Shown: positions 1 to 8,334, counted from the first letter of the stretch. The stretch is 64,000 nt of DNA from CAXXOK01 sp035353615 (GCA_035353615.1 DAOPZY010000010.1:17119-81118), one strand, 5' to 3'. Numbers and translations are program-made. The notes: a model not told the origin generated them from the sequence alone.

Positions 1-96
1 GGTGAGGGTAAGGCCAGCCGTATCGGCTGTTTGGGCAAGGGCCATGCCGGAGGTCAGGAGCGCTAAGGCAAGCGTGAGGGCGAGAACTTTTTTCAT
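1..96 (-). CDS. Secreted protein of unknown function, N-terminal part only
   Basis: Only the first 32 codons lie in the window; the gene runs off the left edge. The visible part is a typical Gram-positive signal peptide: two lysines after the initiator Met, a hydrophobic Leu/Ala core, and a likely cleavage after Ala-Leu-Ala near residue 21. An AGGAGG ribosome binding site sits 7 bases ahead of the ATG. The mature protein is not visible, so no function can be given. It is divergent from the small secreted protein that starts at 282. Confidence 0.75.
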   Translation of the reverse strand, partial: MKKVLALTLALALLTSGMALAQTADTAGLTLT

Positions 97-217
97 GGTT
101 GGGGCCTCCTTCTCTATATTGCGTCGCGGTGTATCGCAGGTTCATAAAAAGTATAGTATAGGCGCAGTAACAAAAGCGTAACACGGACAATGTTACAATA
201 TAGCGCGTTTCTGCGGA

Positions 218-246
218 TTGACAACCGTTGCCTGTTGCCGTATCAT
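218..246 (+). promoter_or_regulatory. Sigma-A type promoter for the 282 gene
   Basis: A TTGACA -35 box (218-223) and a TATCAT -10 box (241-246) are separated by 17 bases. Transcription would start about 30 bases ahead of the ATG at 282. Confidence 0.7.
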
Positions 247-281
247 CATGACAGCAGAGCACGGACAAGGAGGGATTTTTC

Positions 282-851
282 ATGTTCAAAAAATGGCTGG
301 CAATGGTTACGGTGCTGGCGTTGCTGCTCCCGGCGGCGGCGCTTGGCGAATCGACCGCGCTGCCCTTCGGGCTTCAGTTCGGGATGGATAAGGATCAGAC
401 GCTGGCTGCGTTTGACGCGGATGCTACCCTCGGAAAGCTGAAATATGACACCGATGATTATGACAACGGAGCCATCGAGTATAACTTTGAAGATATCGTC
501 ATCCCCGGCACCGACCTGACGGCGGACAGCCTGAGCGTACAGGTGGACCAGAATAACAGCGCTAAAACCGACAAGCTCACTTCCGTAGGGTTTGTGATGG
601 ACTCGGTGGATAACAGCATCGCAACCTTCCGGTCGTTGCTGAAAACCATGAGCGCAACGCTGGGCGCGCCCGAGAGCGACCCGTTCAGCGCGGACGCGAC
701 CAACACCTACGTCGAGTGGGGCACGCTGGACGCAGCCTGGACGCTGGCGGATGGCCGCGTATCGCTTTCGCTCAGCCGCATGTATGAGGAGAGCATCTCC
801 ATCCAATACACAAGCCGCCTCAACTATGACGCGGCGGATCTGGCGGAATAA
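282..851 (+). CDS. Small secreted protein, function unknown
   Basis: A 189-residue protein with an N-terminal signal peptide (Lys residues at 3-4, a Leu/Ala/Val-rich core to about residue 20, likely cleavage after Ala-Leu-Gly or just beyond). The mature part is acidic, rich in Asp, Thr and Ser, with no Cys. It has no membrane segment after the signal and no lipobox, so it is probably released or loosely wall-associated. The ATG follows an AAGGAGGG ribosome binding site. I do not recognise the family. It stands alone, with its own promoter and a strong terminator downstream. Confidence 0.75.
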   Translation: MFKKWLAMVTVLALLLPAAALGESTALPFGLQFGMDKDQTLAAFDADATLGKLKYDTDDYDNGAIEYNFEDIVIPGTDLTADSLSVQVDQNNSAKTDKLTSVGFVMDSVDNSIATFRSLLKTMSATLGAPESDPFSADATNTYVEWGTLDAAWTLADGRVSLSLSRMYEESISIQYTSRLNYDAADLAE

Positions 852-940
852 TCTGGCTTAACGCTCCATGCACGAAACCGCCAATCAGGCGCCGCCCGTG
901 CGCCTTGGCGCCCCATACGCTGGGTACCCTTTCATTTTTG

Positions 941-982
941 ATACAAGCCATCCCTGAAATACGGGTTGGCTTGTATTTATTT
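941..982 (+). terminator. Intrinsic terminator after the 282 gene
   Basis: ATACAAGCCA (941-950) pairs with TGGCTTGTAT (967-976). An inner CCC/GGG pairing extends the stem, and a T-rich run follows. The rest of 852-1226 has no gene that I can support. Confidence 0.8.
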
Positions 983-1152
983 CCGGATTCTTGCGCTGCT
1001 CACGGCTCCGCGTTGCCTTTCTGGGATCAGCGAACCGCCGGCGTGCGGCAAGACGCTACGCTTATGAGCGTTCGCCCGCGAGGCTCAACCGGGATCAGCG
1101 GCCGCCCGACCGCACGGCGCAAAACAAAGCCGCTCCCAACGGTTGCCCGGGC

Positions 1153-1181
1153 TTGCGCAATTGCCGGGCGAGTGCTACCAT
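1153..1181 (+). promoter_or_regulatory. Possible promoter of the MATE exporter gene
   Basis: TTGCGC (1153-1158) and TACCAT (1176-1181) are 17 bases apart, about 45 bases before the start. The match to consensus is moderate. Confidence 0.4.
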
Positions 1182-1226
1182 AGGGAACGGCCGCAAGGCG
1201 CATCATCGAAGAAACGGTAGTTGAAC

Positions 1227-2627
1227 ATGATCAGCAGGGATAAGCAGTTCTATCGGCAAATTTTTCGGCTCACCGGTTTTCTGGCCATGCAAAACGTGAT
1301 CGGCTGTCTGGTTGGCCTGGCCGACAACGTAATGATTGGTTCCTATTCGCAAAACGCGCTTTCCGGTGTGGCGCTGGCCAATCAGGTGCAGTTTTTGCTG
1401 CAAATGCTGGCGAGCGGGTTAGGCGACGGCATGGTGGTGATTGCCTCGCAATACTGGGGCACCCGACGGCTGGAACCGATCCGGCGCGTGCTGGCGACTG
1501 CTTTTACCTTTACATTCCTGATGGTAATTGGCTTTTTTACCATCGCGCGCTTTATCCCGGAAGGCGTGCTCGGCCTGCTGACCGGTGACGCGGGGGCGAT
1601 TGCCGAAGGCGCGCGGTATATGCGTATTATCGCGTACAGCTACCCCTTCTTTGGGGCCACGATGATCTTTCTGGCCGCGCAGCGCAGCATTGAAAACGTA
1701 TCGGTTGGGATCATCGCCTCGCTCAGCGGTTTGATCGTCAATATTTTTGGCAACTGGGTGCTCATTTTCGGGCATCTGGGTTTGCCCCGGATGGGCGCGC
1801 AGGGAGCCGCGCTGGCAACGCTGTTGGCGCGTATGGTGGAATGCGGCGTGGTGCTTTTTTACACCTATCGGGTGGATCGCAAGCTGAGCATAACGTTCAA
1901 ATACTTCGCAAAGCTTGACCCCGCGCTGCTCAAAGATTATCGCCGGTACGGCACGCCCGTTGTGATGGCGTGCGCCAGTTGGGGTATTGCCATGATGATC
2001 CAGACCGCCGTGTTGGGCCATCTGGGTTCCAACGCCATTGCGGCAAACTCAATTGCGAACTCGCTGTTTCAGGTGATAACCGTGGTCACCTACGGTATCT
2101 CCACGGCCAGCGGCGTTATCATCGGCAAGGCGGTCGGCAGCGACAATACCCACAGGCTTCGGGAGTATGTGCAAACCCTTCAGTGGATCTATCTGCTGAT
2201 TGGCGCGGTTTCCAGCGCGCTGCTATTTCTTGGGAAGGGCGCGATCCTTTCGCTGTATGCGGTTTCGCCCGAAGCGATGGATATGGCCAACCGCTTTATG
2301 GTGGTGCTGAGCGTCACCATACTGGGCACAGCCTACCAAAACCCAACGCTTACAGGGATTGTGCGCGGCGGCGGGAACACTAAGTTTGTTTTTTACAATG
2401 ATCTGATTTTCATGTGGGGCATCGTACTGCCCATGAGCATACTGGCGGCTTTCGTGTTCCGCTGGGATCCTGTGATTGTGTTCATTTGCCTGAAAGCCGA
2501 TCAGGTGCTCAAGTGTTTTGTGGCCATCTGGGAGGTCAACAGTTACCGCTGGGTGCGCAAGGTTACGCGCGATGAGGCGGCGGAACGCATCGCGGAGGAT
2601 TTGTCGGGCGCGGAAATAGAAAGCTGA
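1227..2627 (+). CDS. MATE family multidrug/toxin exporter
   Basis: A 466-residue polytopic protein of the MATE (multidrug and toxic compound extrusion) family, which exchanges cations for organic solutes across the cytoplasmic membrane. Twelve hydrophobic segments in two similar halves fit the family. Family-like signatures include the start of the first half (a Gln-Asn in the first membrane segment, then a DN-V-IG motif) and the LPRMGAQGAALAT segment in the middle loop. The start is uncertain: a TTG at 1221 is in frame two codons upstream, neither start has a strong ribosome binding site, and I prefer the ATG. The gene is monocistronic. The substrate cannot be read from the sequence. Confidence 0.88.
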   Translation: MISRDKQFYRQIFRLTGFLAMQNVIGCLVGLADNVMIGSYSQNALSGVALANQVQFLLQMLASGLGDGMVVIASQYWGTRRLEPIRRVLATAFTFTFLMVIGFFTIARFIPEGVLGLLTGDAGAIAEGARYMRIIAYSYPFFGATMIFLAAQRSIENVSVGIIASLSGLIVNIFGNWVLIFGHLGLPRMGAQGAALATLLARMVECGVVLFYTYRVDRKLSITFKYFAKLDPALLKDYRRYGTPVVMACASWGIAMMIQTAVLGHLGSNAIAANSIANSLFQVITVVTYGISTASGVIIGKAVGSDNTHRLREYVQTLQWIYLLIGAVSSALLFLGKGAILSLYAVSPEAMDMANRFMVVLSVTILGTAYQNPTLTGIVRGGGNTKFVFYNDLIFMWGIVLPMSILAAFVFRWDPVIVFICLKADQVLKCFVAIWEVNSYRWVRKVTRDEAAERIAEDLSGAEIES

Positions 2628-2800
2628 CGGAAATCTAAAAAACTCGATGATCCAGAAATCCGCCGCAGAAAAAGCGTGCGAAGAAAAACTTTTAATGTGC
2701 GCAAGGGCGAGTCCCATGCCCAACAAAAGTCATGAATCGCAACCATCAAAAGAAAACGCCGCAGGCGCCAAAGGCACAATGCGGCGAGTTTTTCAACGAT

Positions 2801-2832
2801 CGGGTCAGGAGTTATAACCCCTGACCCGTTTT
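2801..2832 (+). terminator. Intrinsic terminator after the MATE gene
   Basis: CGGGTCAGG (2801-2809) pairs with CCTGACCCG (2820-2828), followed by TTTT. A weaker hairpin (GCCGC/GCGGC ending in a T-run) lies just upstream at about 2755-2793. Confidence 0.75.
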
Positions 2833-2984
2833 CGCTGCGGCGGGGATTTGCTATTGATGACTGCTGCAATGCGTTTTGCCATTCGCCTCATAGCCTTGTG
2901 GGCTGTTCGCTCGCTGGATGGTTCTACGCTGCGGCGTCAGGCTTTGCCCTTGACCCATCTACGCTGCGGCCGGGAAAGGCGCGT
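2830..2984 (+). repeat. Decayed copy of the 188-bp intergenic repeat
   Basis: This stretch shares long blocks with the dimeric repeats at 30367-30718: the CGCTGCGGCGGGG end of one unit, then CTCATAGCC and GGGCTGTTCGCTCGCT, then CTTGACCCATCT. The central hairpin-rich part (about 60 bp) is missing. It lies between the convergent MATE and alcohol dehydrogenase genes. Nothing else is recognisable up to 3037. Confidence 0.75.
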
Positions 2985-3037
2985 CCATCCGGCTCGCCGT
3001 TTACCATTGCGAACCGTATTTCCCGCGATTCACACGG

Positions 3038-4174
3038 TTACAGGTTTTCCCTCAGAATTTCCATCACATCATCCGGCGTAAAGCCAATCGGGTTGTTATC
3101 CATGCGGCCCGCCGTAAAGGTCAGCGCGTTGATGGCCGGCAAATCCGCCTCGGCAATGCCAAAAGCGCTCAGCCGAAGGGGTTGTACCCCTTTGGTTAGA
3201 TCCTCAAGCCATGCGTCCAGCCCTTCCGCCTCGTCAAAGACCGCCTCCAGCCGTTCCATTTCCGGAACGGCTTTCGCGTTGCGGCGCATCACGGAGGATA
3301 GCGTAACCGCGGCGGCATACCCGTGCGGCACACCCTTTAACATGGTCAGGGGGTAGCTGATGCTGTGGCAGGCGGTGGTGCGGGTTTGGGAAAATGCCAA
3401 CCCGGCCATGAGCGACGCAAGGCACATTTCGCGCCTTGCGCCCAAGTCCCCCGGAGCAGCCAAGGCTTTGGGCAACGCTTCGCACACCTTGCGCGCGGCG
3501 GAAAGCGCCAATTCCTGTGAAAGCGGATTGCGCGCCGCCGCCCAGTATGCCTCCATCGCGTGGGAAAGCGCATCCAGCCCGGTGGACAGCGTAAGGCTTG
3601 GGGACATGCCCAGCGTCCATTCCGGGATCAGCACCGCGCCCTTGGGAAATCCGTCCGGGTCATCCACCGAAAGCTTTCTGCGGTTATCCGCGTCCCAGAC
3701 GGTTGCCCAGCGGGTTACCTCGCTGCCGGTGCCCGCCGTGGTGGGCATCGCGTACACGCCCGCGCGCTGTGGGGCCGGAGCATAGGCTCGGTTGGCGATC
3801 GCGTCGCGCACCGCCTGCGCCGTGGGCAGGCTGGGCAGGCCATACAGCGCGCTGACCGCCTTGCCCAGGTCGATGCAGCTTCCGCCGCCTACCGTCAGAA
3901 TGGCGCCCGGCTCAAAAGGCTCTTCCCGCAAACGGCATAAAAGCGCCGCCACATCGGCAACGGACGGGTTGGTCGGGATTTCGGAATACAGCTGCACGGC
4001 GTGGCCGTCGCTTTGCAAAGCGGTCCAAAACGGCGTCAGGTTCAGTTCCGCGCTACGGGCGCGCGACGCGAGCGCGAGCACCTTCGCGCCTTTGGGCAGC
4101 ATATCGCGCAGGGCCTGCTGCCCGCGCGCCGCGTCCAGCACGCGCACATCCACGGGGCAAAGAGGGCTGAGCAT
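3038..4174 (-). CDS. Iron-containing alcohol dehydrogenase, probable phosphonoacetaldehyde reductase
   Basis: A 378-residue group III (Fe-dependent) alcohol dehydrogenase. The nucleotide-binding GGGS-x2-D-x2-KA motif is present, as is PTTAGTGSEVT. The four metal ligands expected of the family are all seen: D201, H205, H270 and H284. In phosphonate pathways, members of this family (for example PhpC of phosphinothricin synthesis) reduce phosphonoacetaldehyde to 2-hydroxyethylphosphonate with NAD(P)H. That role here is inferred from its place as the last gene behind PEP mutase and phosphonopyruvate decarboxylase. The start is the ATG at 4174, 7 bases after AGGAGG; an in-frame GTG at 4177 sits too close to the ribosome binding site. 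No aminotransferase for 2-aminoethylphosphonate accompanies the cluster. Confidence 0.85.
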   Translation of the reverse strand: MLSPLCPVDVRVLDAARGQQALRDMLPKGAKVLALASRARSAELNLTPFWTALQSDGHAVQLYSEIPTNPSVADVAALLCRLREEPFEPGAILTVGGGSCIDLGKAVSALYGLPSLPTAQAVRDAIANRAYAPAPQRAGVYAMPTTAGTGSEVTRWATVWDADNRRKLSVDDPDGFPKGAVLIPEWTLGMSPSLTLSTGLDALSHAMEAYWAAARNPLSQELALSAARKVCEALPKALAAPGDLGARREMCLASLMAGLAFSQTRTTACHSISYPLTMLKGVPHGYAAAVTLSSVMRRNAKAVPEMERLEAVFDEAEGLDAWLEDLTKGVQPLRLSAFGIAEADLPAINALTFTAGRMDNNPIGFTPDDVMEILRENL

Positions 4175-4204
4175 CACGGTACCTCCTTTTAACGTCCGAC
4201 TTTT

Positions 4205-5503
4205 TTACGGTTCCTCAGTGGGGATCAGCGTCAGGATGTCGCGGATGGACATGCACAGCTCGTCCGCCTCGCGGGTGCGGCCGTTTTGCAGCGTCAGCTC
4301 CGCAGTTTTTAGCATCGCCGGAAACGCGCTGCGCAGCAGATGGTTGGCGTGGATCACCACATTCGCGCCATGGGCCGCCAGCTCCGCTTCGGTCGCGCCG
4401 TTATAGGTAGTGGGCACCACGACAACCGGCGTGGCTGGGTTGGTTTCCCGAAAACGCGCTAAAAAGCCATACACTTCATCCGGCGTTTTTTGGCAGCTAT
4501 GGATCATCACCCCATCGGCTCCGGCTTGCACATAGGCGCGGCAACGCGACAGCGCGTCGTCCATGCCCTGCTCCAAAATCAGGCTTTCGCAGCGCGCAAA
4601 GATCATAAAGTCCTTGCTGCGCTGGGCTTTTTTACCCGCGCTGAGCTTTTCGCAAAACTCCTCAACGGTCGCCTGTTTCTGCTGCGCGCCCGCGCCAAAC
4701 AGCGAGTTCTTTTTCAACCCAATTTTATCCTCGATAATCACGGCGCTCACGCCCACCCGCTCAAGAGTGCGCAGGTTATAGGTAAAGTGCTCCGTCAGCC
4801 CGCCGGTATCCCCATCCAAAATGATCGGCTTGGAGGTGACCTCCATGATTTCCTCCAGGGTGTGGATGCGGCTGGTCCAATCCACCAGCTCGATATCCGG
4901 CTTGCCCTTGGCGGTGGAATCGCACAGGCTGCTCACCCACATCGCGTCAAACCGTTTCACGCCGCCGTCCGCGCTGACCGCCGCGTTTTCCACAATCAGC
5001 CCGGTCAGCCCGTTGTGCGCTTCCATCACGCTCAGGCAGGGCTTGAGCTGCAACAGCCTGCGAAGCCTGCCGCGCCGCACCTCCGGCATGTTCAGCCGCG
5101 AATCCAGCGCGGTAAGCGTTTCCTCGGTCGCGCTGTGCGTGTAGGGAAACTCCACAAGCTCGCCGCCGTAGCTTTTCAGCACGGCAATCGCCTCGGCGCG
5201 CACGCCGCACTGCACCCCGGTGCGCCAGTCATCCCCGTGCACCAGAATGTCCGGTTTCAGCTCGGTCAGCGCGTCCCGGTAGCTGAGCGTGCGCTGCGCC
5301 ACCACGCGGTGTACGCCGCTGAGGCATTCAAACAGCTGCATCCGCTCGCTCAGCGGAATCAGCGAGTAGCGCTTGTAGGTGGCAATCGCCTCGTCGGTCA
5401 GCACGCCGACGGTCAGCTCCCCCAGCGCGGCCGCGCGGCGGATGATGGCAATATGTCCGCTGTGAAGAATATCGGTACTGAAGCACATATAAACGGTTTT
5501 CAT
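4205..5503 (-). CDS. pepM: Phosphoenolpyruvate phosphomutase with fused N-terminal cytidylyltransferase-like domain
   Basis: A 432-residue two-domain protein. Residues 1-130 form a nucleotidyltransferase fold with the HxGH signature (H14, H17) and a GDDW motif near residue 92, like CTP:glycerol-3-phosphate and pantetheine-phosphate cytidylyl/adenylyltransferases. From about 145 onward is a PEP mutase of the isocitrate-lyase superfamily, with the diagnostic EDK-x5-NS loop (E258, D259, K260, then KKNS), which separates true mutases from lyases. The mutase makes phosphonopyruvate from PEP, the committed step of nearly all C-P bond synthesis. The N-terminal domain probably activates a phosphonate with CTP; this is inference. 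It sits third in the minus-strand operon, 30 bases before the dehydrogenase gene. Confidence 0.93.
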   Translation of the reverse strand: MKTVYMCFSTDILHSGHIAIIRRAAALGELTVGVLTDEAIATYKRYSLIPLSERMQLFECLSGVHRVVAQRTLSYRDALTELKPDILVHGDDWRTGVQCGVRAEAIAVLKSYGGELVEFPYTHSATEETLTALDSRLNMPEVRRGRLRRLLQLKPCLSVMEAHNGLTGLIVENAAVSADGGVKRFDAMWVSSLCDSTAKGKPDIELVDWTSRIHTLEEIMEVTSKPIILDGDTGGLTEHFTYNLRTLERVGVSAVIIEDKIGLKKNSLFGAGAQQKQATVEEFCEKLSAGKKAQRSKDFMIFARCESLILEQGMDDALSRCRAYVQAGADGVMIHSCQKTPDEVYGFLARFRETNPATPVVVVPTTYNGATEAELAAHGANVVIHANHLLRSAFPAMLKTAELTLQNGRTREADELCMSIRDILTLIPTEEP

Positions 5504-5567
5504 CGGTTTTCCTGCCTTTACTGCATACTTGAAACGTCCGCGACGGTTGCCTTTTCCTATTGGCGGG

Positions 5568-6287
5568 TTACAAAGTTTGCAAAAAACGGGCGCTCACAAT
5601 TGCCAAATCTTCCGGATTGTCAATTTCAGCGCACAGGCGGCCTTCCAGTTCAAGCGGCCACAGGGCAATGGCCCCGTCCTGCGCGTTGAAGGCGTTTTCG
5701 GCATAAACGCCGGTTTGTCCGTTTGCCACAAACGCGCCGATGGCGTCCAGCCACAGCCCAAAGTCGTTGGCCGACCAACGGTATGCCGGCTGGCAGGCAA
5801 CGCAGTCCCCTCCAAACAAGGAAACGCCAATCGCGACAATGCGGCCCTGACGGAGCTTCGCCTTAAAATCCTTTTCCGGCAGGGGAAGCGTCCGATCCAC
5901 CGCCATCACGCTGACAGGGCTGGCCAAAAGGTCCGAAAGCACGCTTTGTTCCAGCACCAGATCGCCATGCAAAAGGAGCACGTCCTCCCCGCGCAGATGT
6001 TTCGCCGCGCCGTGAATGCTTACAATATAGTTGGTGGCCGCGTATGCCGGGTTGGGCGCGTAGCATATCCTGAGGGGAAGGTTCAGGCGATCCACATGCG
6101 CCCGGAGCGCATCCTCAAAAGGGCCGGTCGTAATCACCACATCCCTTACGCCCGCCTTTGCCAGCTGGGTCAGCTGGCGGCTCAGGATGGTGTAGCCGCC
6201 TCCGATCTCCGTCATGCACTTGGGTTGGGTTTTGGTCAGGTCACCCATACGGTGCCCGACGCCGGAATTTAAGATCAGGGCCTTCAC
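5568..6287 (-). CDS. NTP transferase (LicC-like), probable phosphonate or sugar nucleotidyltransferase
   Basis: A 239-residue single-domain nucleotidyltransferase of the MobA/LicC/RfbA fold. The N-terminal loop LNSGVGHRMGDLT followed by PKCM supplies the triphosphate-binding Gly/Arg and the Lys. The LLHGDLVL segment near residue 102 holds the metal-binding Asp. LicC enzymes make CDP-choline, and relatives in phosphonate clusters make CMP-phosphonates. The gene starts with GTG at 6287; its ribosome binding site GAGG overlaps the stop codon of the decarboxylase gene, which suggests translational coupling. It is a second activation module beside the one fused to PEP mutase, so the two may act on different substrates. 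Confidence 0.85.
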   Translation of the reverse strand: MKALILNSGVGHRMGDLTKTQPKCMTEIGGGYTILSRQLTQLAKAGVRDVVITTGPFEDALRAHVDRLNLPLRICYAPNPAYAATNYIVSIHGAAKHLRGEDVLLLHGDLVLEQSVLSDLLASPVSVMAVDRTLPLPEKDFKAKLRQGRIVAIGVSLFGGDCVACQPAYRWSANDFGLWLDAIGAFVANGQTGVYAENAFNAQDGAIALWPLELEGRLCAEIDNPEDLAIVSARFLQTL

Positions 6288-6297
6288 AGCGTTTGCC

Positions 6298-7431
6298 TCA
6301 TTTCAGCAGCGTATTCATTAAACCGCGCAGGTTTTCGTCCGGGGTTTGGGTTGGCCTGCCAAGATCGGCCCGCGAACCCTGCCGAAGCAGGATTTCCAAA
6401 AATACAAGCTGCCGCCCGCAGGCTTCGCGCACGCGGGGGAGCAACGCAAGCAGCTCGCCTTCGCTTTCAGCGGTAAAAACCGCCTCAAAGCCTGCGGCAC
6501 GCGCGATGGCGGCAAACCCAAGCGCGCCGCCGGCGACCGGCGTGCCGCCGACGCTTTCATGCGCGCCGTTATTCAGCAGCACGTGGATCAGGTTCCGACG
6601 CTTCTGCTGCGCCTCCACCGCCAAACCCCCAAGGTGCATGAGCGCCGCGCCGTCGCCGTCCAGGCACCAGAAAACCGTGTCCGGTTTGGCCTGCGCCATG
6701 CCCAGCGCGATCATGCTTGCGTGGCCCATGGAACCGACGGTTAAAAAATCACACCCGTGCCCCTGCCCCATCGCCTCGCGCAGTTCAAACACTTCCCGCG
6801 AGGTTTTGCCGGTCGTCGCTACAAAGCAGTCTCGGCTACCCGCCGCGTTCAGCAAAGCGCGCAGGGCGGTTTCGCGCGCCATCGGCCGGTTGTTTTGGGG
6901 GAGCGCGCCGCTGCCGCCCATAAGCCCGCCCTTATGCACTAAAAACGCAACGCTCTGGCGTTCGGCCATCAGGGTCTGCGCAACCGACAGCATCCGGTCA
7001 AACGCCGGCCCATCTGTCGCACGGTCCAGTTCAAATACGGTAAGCTCCAGCATTTCCAGCATCGCACGCGTAATGAGGCCCTGAAAGGCGTGCTGCGGCT
7101 CGTCATGCACGCCCGGCTCGCCGCGCCAGCCGACCACAAACACGCAGGGAATGCCGTAAACCCGTTTGTTCAGGAGCGATGCAACCGGATTGACCAGGTT
7201 GCCCACGCCGCTGTTTTGCAGGTATACCATCGCGGGTTTGCCCGTGGCAATGTAATGGCCCGCCGCAAGCCCGACCGCCCCGCCCTCGTTGGCGGCGACG
7301 ACGTGCGCTCCGGTCAGGCCGAAATCGGAATATAGCGTATCGTTCAGGGGTTGCAGAAGCGAATCCGGCACCCCGGTGTAAAAATCAACGCCCAAGCGCC
7401 CAACCCCGGCCAGAAAATCCCTCGCGTCCAT
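6298..7431 (-). CDS. ppd: Phosphonopyruvate decarboxylase
   Basis: A 377-residue thiamine-diphosphate enzyme that decarboxylates phosphonopyruvate to phosphonoacetaldehyde, pulling the unfavourable mutase reaction forward. The N-terminal segment FYTGVPDSLL is characteristic of this family. The activating Glu is E49 (AANEGG), and the cofactor-binding GDG...NN motif is present (CLDGDGAAL to LLNNGAHES). It heads the minus-strand operon. Start choice: the frame is open to an ATG at 7449, but the ATG at 7431 has a GAGGTG site 6 bases upstream and gives the usual family N-terminus, so I chose it. The divergent L21 leader lies beyond. Confidence 0.92.
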   Translation of the reverse strand: MDARDFLAGVGRLGVDFYTGVPDSLLQPLNDTLYSDFGLTGAHVVAANEGGAVGLAAGHYIATGKPAMVYLQNSGVGNLVNPVASLLNKRVYGIPCVFVVGWRGEPGVHDEPQHAFQGLITRAMLEMLELTVFELDRATDGPAFDRMLSVAQTLMAERQSVAFLVHKGGLMGGSGALPQNNRPMARETALRALLNAAGSRDCFVATTGKTSREVFELREAMGQGHGCDFLTVGSMGHASMIALGMAQAKPDTVFWCLDGDGAALMHLGGLAVEAQQKRRNLIHVLLNNGAHESVGGTPVAGGALGFAAIARAAGFEAVFTAESEGELLALLPRVREACGRQLVFLEILLRQGSRADLGRPTQTPDENLRGLMNTLLK

Positions 7432-7475
7432 CCTGAACACCTCGCCCATTCAATTGCAGAAGGTACCTTCATCAT
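7344..7475 (-). other. Possible leader ORF overlapping the start of ppd
   Basis: A 43-codon frame starts at an ATG-ATG pair (7475/7472), 9 bases after a good AAGGAG site (7485-7490), and overlaps the first 88 bases of ppd in another frame. The peptide resembles nothing I know. It could couple translation to ppd or be chance; it deserves note because its ribosome binding site is better than that of ppd. Confidence 0.25.
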
Positions 7476-7597
7476 ACTATGAAACTCCTTAAAAATCAAA
7501 GGCTTCTTCCATCGGTTCAATCGGCCCCAAATCCTGAGTTTTCGGTGTGTTCGCAACCGAAAGTGATTGACATTCAAGCTAAAATATGATAACGTAA

Positions 7598-7682
7598 TTC
7601 GGTAAGCCGCACAAGCGGGGTCTCGAAGTATGCCTTCGGGCATCGCCTTACGCTTGGCGAGTATGGATTGGGAGGTGCTTTG
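7598..7682 (+). promoter_or_regulatory. L21 leader RNA (ribosomal protein leader)
   Basis: The 5' UTR of rplU contains blocks I associate with the Firmicutes L21 leader family: AAGCCGCACAAGCGGGGT near the start and GGCGAGTATGGATTGGGAGGTG just before the gene (written here only as landmarks at about 7604-7621 and 7656-7677). The second block includes the ribosome binding site. Such leaders are thought to give autoregulation by L21. A TTGACA box at 7567-7572 may be the -35 element, but the -10 spacing is unclear. Confidence 0.7.
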
Positions 7683-7684
7683 CC

Positions 7685-7990
7685 ATGTACGCAGTGATCG
7701 TATCCGGTGGCAAGCAATACCGCGTAACCAAGGGTGATACCATCTATGTTGAGAAACTCGACCAGGAAAACGACAGCACCGTCAGCTTTGACGTGTTGAT
7801 GCTCGGCTCCGACGAAGGCGTGAAGATCGGCACCCCGACCGTTGCCGGCGCAAAGGTTGAAGGGAAGATCGTCGCTCAGGTAAAGGGCGAAAAAGTCATC
7901 ATCTACAAGTACAAGAGCAAGAAGAACTATCACCGCCGCGCCGGTCACCGCCAACAGTACACCAAGGTGGAGATCACCGCGGTCGGCTGA
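7685..7990 (+). CDS. rplU: 50S ribosomal protein L21
   Basis: A 101-residue protein of standard L21 length, a 50S subunit protein that contacts 23S rRNA. The start MYAVIVSGGKQYRV and the basic C-terminal KKNYHRRAGHRQ block are diagnostic. It is first in the rplU-prp-rpmA operon; its stop codon overlaps the prp start as ATGA. GGGAGGTG serves as ribosome binding site within the leader RNA. Confidence 0.98.
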   Translation: MYAVIVSGGKQYRVTKGDTIYVEKLDQENDSTVSFDVLMLGSDEGVKIGTPTVAGAKVEGKIVAQVKGEKVIIYKYKSKKNYHRRAGHRQQYTKVEITAVG

Positions 7991-8334
7991 TGACGAACGT
8001 CACCGTTGAGTACGAAGGGGAACGGATTACGCGGCTGGAAAGCGCCGGACACGCGGGGGCGCAGCCGGCGGGCGGGAATGTGGTGTGCGCGGCCGTCAGC
8101 GTGCTGATGCAGACCTGTGTAAACGCCTTGGAAGCCATTGCCGGCATCCTGCCGGATACGGTTGTGGATGAGGCCGGGGCTCGGATCGCCGTCACCCTGC
8201 CAAAGGCGAGCCCGCAAGCGGACCACGACGCGCAGATAATCCTTCGTACAGCAGTTTTAGGACTTACGGATATCTCCCATGAGTATCCGCGACTGGTAAA
8301 GCTCAACATTTTGAATGGGAGGAACCAACCATGA
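7990..8334 (+). CDS. prp: Ribosomal-processing cysteine protease Prp
   Basis: A 114-residue protein of the Prp (YsxB) family. In Firmicutes this protease removes the N-terminal extension of ribosomal protein L27, a step needed for a functional 50S peptidyl transferase centre. The catalytic pair is visible as H21 (in SAGHAG) and C33 (in VVCAAVS). It lies between rplU and rpmA, overlapping each by a few bases, which is the conserved order. Its substrate is encoded immediately downstream. Confidence 0.95.
   Translation: MTNVTVEYEGERITRLESAGHAGAQPAGGNVVCAAVSVLMQTCVNALEAIAGILPDTVVDEAGARIAVTLPKASPQADHDAQIILRTAVLGLTDISHEYPRLVKLNILNGRNQP

Noticed and set aside
7567..7590. TTGACA and TATGAT as a promoter of rplU
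   Set aside because: Only 12 bases separate the two boxes, too few for a sigma-A promoter; the true -10 box could not be fixed.
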